Source of the DNA: Candidatus Woesearchaeota archaeon | Lineage (GTDB): Archaea > Nanobdellota > Nanobdellia > Woesearchaeales > JACJVV01 | NCBI GenBank assembly: GCA_020637495.1 | Contig: JACJVV010000002.1 | Location: 1 to 64,000, forward strand | Length of the DNA: 64,000 bases | Direction: 5' to 3' | In this document: positions 59,066 to 64,000 of the stretch, in pieces | Numbering within the stretch: position 1 is the stretch's first letter | Layout of the letters: each line of letters opens with the position of its first letter | Notes under the pieces: model-generated | Told to the model about the DNA's origin: nothing | Seen by the model: only the letters and a program-made list of their open reading frames with translations | Database searches by the model: none | Position numbers and translations under genes: made by a program

Positions 59066-60445
59066 CTATTTTAGGTTCCTGCTGCATGCAAGAAGCATGT
59101 GTTCCCTGAAGAAATTCATCATCCTTGGATATTTGTTGACTGCGTATATCCTCTTCTGGTTATTTGATTGCATCTTGATTGCAACCTTCTGTGTCATGCC
59201 TTCTTGGATATCATAGGTTATCTTAGGATTTAGGAATGTCCTTTCCTGCTCATCCACTCTATCGATACCATACTCTTTAGGATTCCTATATATCTCAGAT
59301 CCTATCTGCAGGCCAAAGACCGATGTCGATATGAGGTCTATGCATCCGCTATTCTGCTCAAGGAAATCCCTTGTATTCCAGAACTCTTCCCTTGTCTCAG
59401 TCGGGAATCCGAACATCACATATGTCACATTCTTTATCCCTTCATCATGCGCATCCCATAGCACTTTTTTTGCAGATTCAACATTAGTCCCTTTCTTCAT
59501 CAGTTTAAGGATCCTGTCATTTGCGCTTTCAAGACCCCACAATACCATTCTCATCCCTCCATCACTCAAAAATCTGAGTGTTTCCTTGTCAAGGTCTTTT
59601 GTCGGTCTCAGTTGGCATAACCATTCAACCTTATGCTTCTTCATTATCTTGGAGATCTCGATCAACCTTTTCTTGAATATCATATCATCGACGATGAAGA
59701 CACGCCTGCATTTGTTTGCTATTATTGCCTTCTCAAAGTGGCTCAAGTCTATCTCCATATAGCTCTTGTTCCCATGATGGGTGCAGAATGAGCATTTGCC
59801 ATAGTAACAAGCATAGCTGGTCCTCAATGGATATACAATCTCAGGAGTGAAATAATCTTCCATATTATATATGCTGAAATCAGGGATAGTGTGGAAGTCA
59901 AGGTTGTCATGATCTGCTTTCTCTCCTGTTATGAACTCAAGGAGATCAAGCTCGTTCCCTAGCATTCCATCACATTCAAGCTTTTCCGTCGCTGCAGGCC
60001 CTCCTATGACTACCTTGGTCCCCTGTTTGCGCAATTCCTCTATCAATGCTTTTGCATAGAAGGTCTGGCTGTTATAGACAAGGCTTATTGCAACGATATC
60101 TGGGGATTTCTTTCTTATTTCGCTGATGCATTCATTAAAGAGATCAACTTTCTTTCCCTCAAGCACATTCCTGTTGTTCCTGCTGTAATCCTGTTTTGTA
60201 TTCTCTAAAAATCTATCAGAAGCCTCTTTATATCTATCAAGGTCTTTGATATTATCTATACTCCTGAAGAATCTCCAATGTTCAGGATATTTTGTTCTGT
60301 GAAAGAAGGAGTTAAGGTCAAGAACCGATATATTATCTTTGCAATTATTCCTTAGGAAAGCGGAAAGGCTAGTTATTGAATATGGTGGGCTTACAGGAGT
60401 ACAGAATGGTGGATATATCAATAGTATCTCTTTCTTACTCTTCAT
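59066..60445 (-). CDS. B12-binding-type radical SAM protein (CX4C form)
   Basis: 459 aa. The N-terminal part (IYPPFCTPVSPPYSITSLSA, then ISVLDLNSFFHR) is the B12-domain-like Rossmann fold. The Fe-S triad is in CYYGKCSFCTHHG, giving CX4CX2C, as in one subgroup of these enzymes rather than CX3CX2C. DDMIFKKRLIEISKIMKKH, LWGLESANDRIL and YVMFGFPTETREEF are standard radical SAM text. It overlaps the GNAT gene stop (ATGA). The substrate is unknown; a methyltransferase or similar is probable. Confidence 0.87.
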   Translation of the reverse strand: MKSKKEILLIYPPFCTPVSPPYSITSLSAFLRNNCKDNISVLDLNSFFHRTKYPEHWRFFRSIDNIKDLDRYKEASDRFLENTKQDYSRNNRNVLEGKKVDLFNECISEIRKKSPDIVAISLVYNSQTFYAKALIEELRKQGTKVVIGGPAATEKLECDGMLGNELDLLEFITGEKADHDNLDFHTIPDFSIYNMEDYFTPEIVYPLRTSYACYYGKCSFCTHHGNKSYMEIDLSHFEKAIIANKCRRVFIVDDMIFKKRLIEISKIMKKHKVEWLCQLRPTKDLDKETLRFLSDGGMRMVLWGLESANDRILKLMKKGTNVESAKKVLWDAHDEGIKNVTYVMFGFPTETREEFWNTRDFLEQNSGCIDLISTSVFGLQIGSEIYRNPKEYGIDRVDEQERTFLNPKITYDIQEGMTQKVAIKMQSNNQKRIYAVNKYPRMMNFFREHMLLACSRNLK

Positions 60446-60900
60446 TTCTCTTTCACCATATAGACTACTTCCTTGCCGTTGCTGTCTTTACTCTCTTTGA
60501 CTATCTCATATCCTTGTTTCCTATGGAGACTGATACTGCATAAGTTTGATTTGTCCGTAGTCATGCCAGGTCTGACACCATTATCCTTGAAATGCTTGTG
60601 CATCTTCTCAAGCAGCTTTGTCCCTATTCCTCTTCTTCTGTATTCTTTCATCACATAGACATCCTGTATGTATGCCTGTATATGTTCCTGTGGTTCAGGA
60701 TCAATGGTTCCATGAACGTATCCGGCAGCTTTTCCATCCTCAAAAGCTATATAGAATCTGCTGTAATCCCTTGAAAGGTAGACCTTGATGTTATTGTCAG
60801 ATGTTGCAACCTTCTCAGATTGTCCACGTTCAATCAGTAGCTCCTTTCGCATTCTGCATAATTCATCAAAATACGCTTCATCAGCAAGTCTTATTTCCAT
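60442..60900 (-). CDS. GNAT-family acetyltransferase
   Basis: 152 aa from the ATG at 60900 (MEIRLADEAYFDELCRMRKE); the longer open frame to 61173 lacks coding character and crosses the divergent promoter. The acetyl-CoA loop is VMKEYRRRGIGTKLLEKMHK. Later LCSISLHRKQGYEIVKESKD is the usual C-terminal part. It overlaps the radical SAM gene start by 4 bp, so the two may act on the same product. A divergent promoter with the 60961 gene lies at about 60925-60941. Confidence 0.88.
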   Translation of the reverse strand: MEIRLADEAYFDELCRMRKELLIERGQSEKVATSDNNIKVYLSRDYSRFYIAFEDGKAAGYVHGTIDPEPQEHIQAYIQDVYVMKEYRRRGIGTKLLEKMHKHFKDNGVRPGMTTDKSNLCSISLHRKQGYEIVKESKDSNGKEVVYMVKEK

Positions 60901-60960
60901 CTTACGATGGATTATGCCATTGTTGATAAACTTTATTAATGGTCTGGCTAAAAAACATGT

Positions 60961-61506
60961 ATGGAAACACCAGAGATATATGCAGGAACAAGCAAGGAAT
61001 GGAGAGAATGGCTGAGAAAGAACCATAGGAAGGAAAACAAAGTATATCTGATCAAATACAAGAAACATACAGGCAAGCCTTCCTTGAATAACAATGAAGC
61101 GATGGACGATGCAATATGTTTCGGTTGGATAGACACAACTGTGAAAAGACTTGATGATGAGCGCTATAGGCAATGTTTCATGCGACGTACTTCAAAAAGC
61201 AGGTGGAGCAAGAACACTATTGCACGAGCAAAAAGGATGATCGCAGCAAAAAAGATGTCTGCTTTTGGACTTAAGATGTATAAGGAAGGCCTGACAAAGC
61301 CAACAATTGATCACAATCTTCCACGAGATCCAGCAACACCTGTTGAATTGAAGAAAGCTCTTGGCAAAGACCTGAAAAAGTTTGAAGCCTTGTCTCCTTC
61401 GGCTAAAAGGCTTCACATATACATGGTACTGAAAGCTGTAAGGCCTGAGACAAAACAGAAAAGAATAAAAGAGATAGTGTCTGTAATAAGGAAAAATGAG
61501 GAATAA
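60961..61506 (+). CDS. YdeI/OmdA-family protein
   Basis: 181 aa. The opening EIYAGTSKEWREWLRKNHRK with VYLIKYKKHTGKPSL, then AICFGWIDTTVKRLDDERY and RTSKSRWSKNTIARAKRM, is the YdeI/OmpD-associated pattern; the end (LSPSAKRLHIYMVLKAV, ETKQKRIKEIV) fits the OmdA C-terminal helix. The molecular role of the family is poorly known; members are linked to peptide resistance in bacteria. A TATA-like ATTAA motif near 60930 precedes it. Possibly acquired from bacteria. Confidence 0.87.
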   Translation: METPEIYAGTSKEWREWLRKNHRKENKVYLIKYKKHTGKPSLNNNEAMDDAICFGWIDTTVKRLDDERYRQCFMRRTSKSRWSKNTIARAKRMIAAKKMSAFGLKMYKEGLTKPTIDHNLPRDPATPVELKKALGKDLKKFEALSPSAKRLHIYMVLKAVRPETKQKRIKEIVSVIRKNEE

Positions 61507-61510
61507 GATT

Positions 61511-61885
61511 ATGAAATCTAAATATGGCATGATGAGATCATCACTTGTGATGTTATGTTTAGCTATGATGATATTACTTTCATCATGTTCAGAACATGAT
61601 GGTAATGTGCAGCATCCTATAACTGATGAGCACTTGGATGAAGGTACGATAGTTGATCTTGATTATACAGGTTTTTGCGTGCCAGGGGAAATGTATCAAT
61701 ATGTGTCAGCAGAAGGCAATATAACTTTAGATATAATCGGGATGGAGATATTCAAAGGCAATAGGTATTGCAAGGCATTAGACGGGAATATTGTTTATTA
61801 TTATGATCTTGACTATAGGGATTTCTGGGTCGTCCATGAGGATGGTTCAGAGGATAGGATAATAGATGGAGTCAAAGTAAATTGA
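61511..61885 (+). CDS. Small lipoprotein-like secreted protein
   Basis: 124 aa from the ATG at 61511 (MKSKYGMMRSSLVML), with GAGGAATAAG upstream; an ATG at 61496 lies inside the previous gene. The signal ends in a lipobox-like LLSSC, so the Cys is a lipidation candidate. The mature part holds FCVPGEMYQYVSAEGNITLD and DYRDFWVVHEDGSED, matching the next gene (YCVPGSTYTYDGED, YKEYWIVT). The two are paralogues with conserved Cys pairs. Function unknown. Confidence 0.72.
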   Translation: MKSKYGMMRSSLVMLCLAMMILLSSCSEHDGNVQHPITDEHLDEGTIVDLDYTGFCVPGEMYQYVSAEGNITLDIIGMEIFKGNRYCKALDGNIVYYYDLDYRDFWVVHEDGSEDRIIDGVKVN

Positions 61886-61901
61886 GAAAAGGAGGTTAAA
61901 A

Positions 61902-62411
61902 ATGAGATTATTATGGTTGATAGCAATGATTTTGACAGTATTCTTGGTTGCATGTGCGCCAAGCGAAGAAGTTACAGTGGATGATGATTCAGCAGCGATG
62001 GATGTTGATGATGATGGCGATGCAGATGTGCAGATTGAGCAGATTGATGATGGCGCAGCTGAAGTAACTGTAGAGATGGACGATGTCATTGATGATGAAG
62101 CTAAAGAGAAGATTAAGGATATAGATGCTGATGAGTACTGTGTACCAGGTTCAACATACACTTATGATGGAGAGGATGGAAGCGTAGATTCAGAAGTCAT
62201 TGGCTTGACAGCATATAAGGGAAAGCAGATGTGCGAAGCAGAGTCTGAGACAGTCATTGATTCACCTGCAGGGAAGATAACGACTATGACTACATACTAC
62301 TTTGACAATACATACAAAGAGTATTGGATCGTTACAAGCACTACTGGCGCAATGATGCCTTCTCCTCAAGTCAATGAGATACATCTTGTAGATGGTGAAG
62401 TTGTGAACTAG
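61902..62411 (+). CDS. Acidic lipoprotein-like secreted protein
   Basis: 169 aa. The signal peptide (MRLLWLIAMILTVFLVACAP) has a lipobox-like LVAC. An Asp/Glu-rich spacer follows (DDDSAAMDVDDDGDADVQIE region). The C-terminal domain, about 65 residues, has YCVPGSTYTYDGEDGSVD and YKEYWIVTSTTGA, shared with the preceding gene. Conserved Cys in CVPG and MCEAES may bond. AAGGAGG precedes the ATG. Surface anchoring through lipid is an inference. Confidence 0.73.
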   Translation: MRLLWLIAMILTVFLVACAPSEEVTVDDDSAAMDVDDDGDADVQIEQIDDGAAEVTVEMDDVIDDEAKEKIKDIDADEYCVPGSTYTYDGEDGSVDSEVIGLTAYKGKQMCEAESETVIDSPAGKITTMTTYYFDNTYKEYWIVTSTTGAMMPSPQVNEIHLVDGEVVN

Positions 62412-62457
62412 GAATAGTTCTTTTTTTTATTTCTAATTATTATAAGATGGGATAAAT

Positions 62458-63894
62458 ATGGAAAAATTAGAGCTAATATACCAAGCACAGAAGGAGATAA
62501 GTGTACTCTCTGGGATAATTGAATTGCTTGGTTGGGATGAGGAGACGAATCTTCCTGAGGATGCATTGGAGGGAAGAGCAGAGCAGGTCAAGCTCATTGA
62601 AGTACTGATACACAGGAATTTCTTATCAGCAAGATTATGGTATGCTGTGAATAAAGCTCTCCCAACTACAAAGAAGGATGCATTGGTCCTAAAGGAGCTA
62701 AAAAGAGAGATATCAAAGCAGAGAAGGATACCTCAAATATTGGTAGAAGAGATAGCGCATCAGGAGATAATATGCAGGAAGCTCTGGAAAGATGCACGTG
62801 CTGCTAAGGATGCATCGCTGTTTCTGCCTGGTCTGAAGAGGATGATCAAGCTTAAGAGGCGATATGCACAATTAGTCATGTCTGGTTCAGATAATTATTC
62901 AGCATTATTGAGCGAGTTTGAACCTGGGATTGACTCTAGCAGACTCGATAAGATATTCTCTCGTCTTCGAGATGAATTATTGTCGATTAAGGAAGCAATT
63001 GCACAGAGAGAGTATATTGATCTGAAGACAGATAGATCAATGCATAAGAAATTGGTAAAGGACATAGTCTATTCCATGGGTATTGAGAAGAGAAGGCTTG
63101 TCTTTGGAGTATCGATGCATCCATTCTCGACACAGATATCAAGGAATGATGTTAGGATAACAACAAGGCTAAATGATTCAGTCGATATATTATTTGATGC
63201 GATGCACGAGGCAGGTCATGCTCTATATGATCTCAATCTTCCGAAGGAATATCTGCATACTGTGCTTTTCTCTGGATCTTCCATTGGGCTGCATGAGTCA
63301 CAATCTACCTTATGGGAGATATTCATAGGCAAGAGCATGATGTTCTGGCAGGATTATTACAAGCAATATAAGCAAGTCTTGAAGCAGCCTTGCAGCTTGG
63401 ATGCTTTTATGAAGAACATGCATTCAGTCGGCAAGCCGTTGAAACGTCTAGACGCTGACATATTGAATTACTGTCTTCATATATTGATTAGATACGAGAT
63501 TGAGAGGGACCTGATACTTGGTAAGATAGATGTTTCAGATATAAGCAGGTTATGGAAAGAGAGGATGAAGGATTATATTGGTGTTGTACCAGAGAATGAT
63601 GCCGAAGGATTTCTGCAGGACATCCACTGGGCTGATGGTGATTTTGGTTATTTCCCAACTTATCTAATTGGATTGATGTACGCTGCACAGATCTTTGAGA
63701 AGATGCAGAAGGATATACCTGAGTTTGAAAACTGCATAAGGAGACATGAATTTCATCCAATCAAGGATTGGTTGGCAAAGAATATCCATTCATACGGCAA
63801 GACATTGTCTTCAGAGAAGATAATCATGAAAGCTACCGGTAATGGCCTTTCACCAGAACCATTGTTAAGACAGATAAAAAGATTAGTAAGTTAA
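62458..63894 (+). CDS. M32-family carboxypeptidase Taq
   Basis: 478 aa, a zinc metallocarboxypeptidase. Zinc motif MHEAGHALYD (HExxH), third ligand in GLHESQSTLWE, and the substrate motif region HPFSTQISRNDVRITTRL (HPF and DxRxT). IRYEIERDLILGKIDVSDIS, GVVPENDAEGFLQDIHWADG and FGYFPTYLIGLMYAAQ are the other family blocks. It trims C-terminal residues in the cytoplasm. It is slightly shorter than typical 500-aa members but all blocks are present. A Shine-Dalgarno-less start after a T-run. Confidence 0.95.
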   Translation: MEKLELIYQAQKEISVLSGIIELLGWDEETNLPEDALEGRAEQVKLIEVLIHRNFLSARLWYAVNKALPTTKKDALVLKELKREISKQRRIPQILVEEIAHQEIICRKLWKDARAAKDASLFLPGLKRMIKLKRRYAQLVMSGSDNYSALLSEFEPGIDSSRLDKIFSRLRDELLSIKEAIAQREYIDLKTDRSMHKKLVKDIVYSMGIEKRRLVFGVSMHPFSTQISRNDVRITTRLNDSVDILFDAMHEAGHALYDLNLPKEYLHTVLFSGSSIGLHESQSTLWEIFIGKSMMFWQDYYKQYKQVLKQPCSLDAFMKNMHSVGKPLKRLDADILNYCLHILIRYEIERDLILGKIDVSDISRLWKERMKDYIGVVPENDAEGFLQDIHWADGDFGYFPTYLIGLMYAAQIFEKMQKDIPEFENCIRRHEFHPIKDWLAKNIHSYGKTLSSEKIIMKATGNGLSPEPLLRQIKRLVS

Positions 63895-63909
63895 AGGAGG
63901 TTTTAACCC

Positions 63910-64000
63910 ATGGACATAGAGAAACATGCAGAGGAATTCCATAGGATAAGGAAGAAGTACGGGTTTGACAATGAAGAGATGTCTGAGACAATAGCTCAGT
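63910..64000 (+). CDS. Unidentified gene, 3' end outside window
   Basis: The frame starts at the ATG at 63910 with AAGGAGG about 13 bp upstream and runs off the end (MDIEKHAEEFHRIRKKYGFD, then NEEMSETIAQ). Only 30 residues are visible, helical and charged. It follows the carboxypeptidase by 15 bp and is likely co-transcribed. Too short to assign. Confidence 0.6.
   Translation, partial: MDIEKHAEEFHRIRKKYGFDNEEMSETIAQ

Noticed and set aside
60901..61173. N-terminal extension of the GNAT gene at 60442
   Set aside because: It overlaps the divergent YdeI/OmdA gene and lacks GNAT homology; the ATG at 60900 starts the domain.

Overview
The window looks like chromosomal DNA of a low-GC archaeon, most likely of the DPANN type (Woesearchaeota/Pacearchaeota-like). 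The evidence is in the sequence. Most genes have an archaeal TATA box about 25 bp before the start codon and no leader. A tRNA-Val gene carries a canonical bulge-helix-bulge intron at position 37/38. There is a zinc-hook Rad50, an AbrB-PhoU regulator, an eukaryote/archaea-type tRNA methylthiotransferase, and many one-membrane-pass surface proteins rich in cysteine. Several bacterial-type genes (mnmA, glgC, cspA, a YdeI/OmdA protein) suggest exchange with bacteria. No rRNA, CRISPR array or insertion sequence was seen. The lineage is inferred, not proven.

Layout. 1-3.2 kb: end of a voltage-gated K+ channel, mnmA, and an ArsR / 38-residue Cys peptide / permease operon. 3.2-3.7 kb: tRNA-Val(GAC) surrounded by partial tRNA copies and acceptor-stem hairpins. 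4-8.8 kb: a copper-handling block (CopA, cupredoxin, two HMA proteins and a membrane-tethered winged-helix protein) with candidate operators. 9-15.4 kb: pilin-like and very large secreted proteins, plus the MtaB-type enzyme. 15.4-25.6 kb: an isoprenoid/lipid zone with a geranylgeranyl-reductase-like protein, two squalene/phytoene-synthase-like domains, two Lgt-like membrane proteins (one fused to a synthase domain), a B12-type radical SAM enzyme and a decayed hydrolase. 25.6-31.8 kb: surface proteins with cysteine-hairpin repeats. 31.8-34.3 kb: an ABC-2 exporter with a ROK sugar kinase, and a glutaredoxin-like protein. 34.3-40.7 kb: a tightly packed leftward operon of eleven genes, nearly all unrecognised, with a J-domain protein, a receiver-like protein and three distant paralogues. 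40.7-45 kb: AbrB-PhoU, an APH-type kinase, a receiver domain and GlgC. 45-54 kb: a GT2 glycosyltransferase, a membrane kinase lacking the catalytic Asp, Rad50, cardiolipin synthase and MscS. 54-57 kb: purA and guaB. 57-64 kb: membrane proteins, CspA, a second B12-type radical SAM protein, lipoproteins and an M32 carboxypeptidase.

Two parts stand out as possibly undescribed. The first is the pair of Lgt-like proteins with an Lgt/prenyl-synthase fusion, in a genome whose window also encodes three lipobox proteins; this suggests an archaeal protein-lipidation or lipid-tailoring route. The second is the eleven-gene hypothetical operon at 34.3-40.7 kb, with a divergent AbrB-PhoU gene beside it. 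The copper block is a coherent efflux/sequestration system whose likely sensor sits in the membrane. purA and guaB together form the AMP/GMP branch point from IMP.
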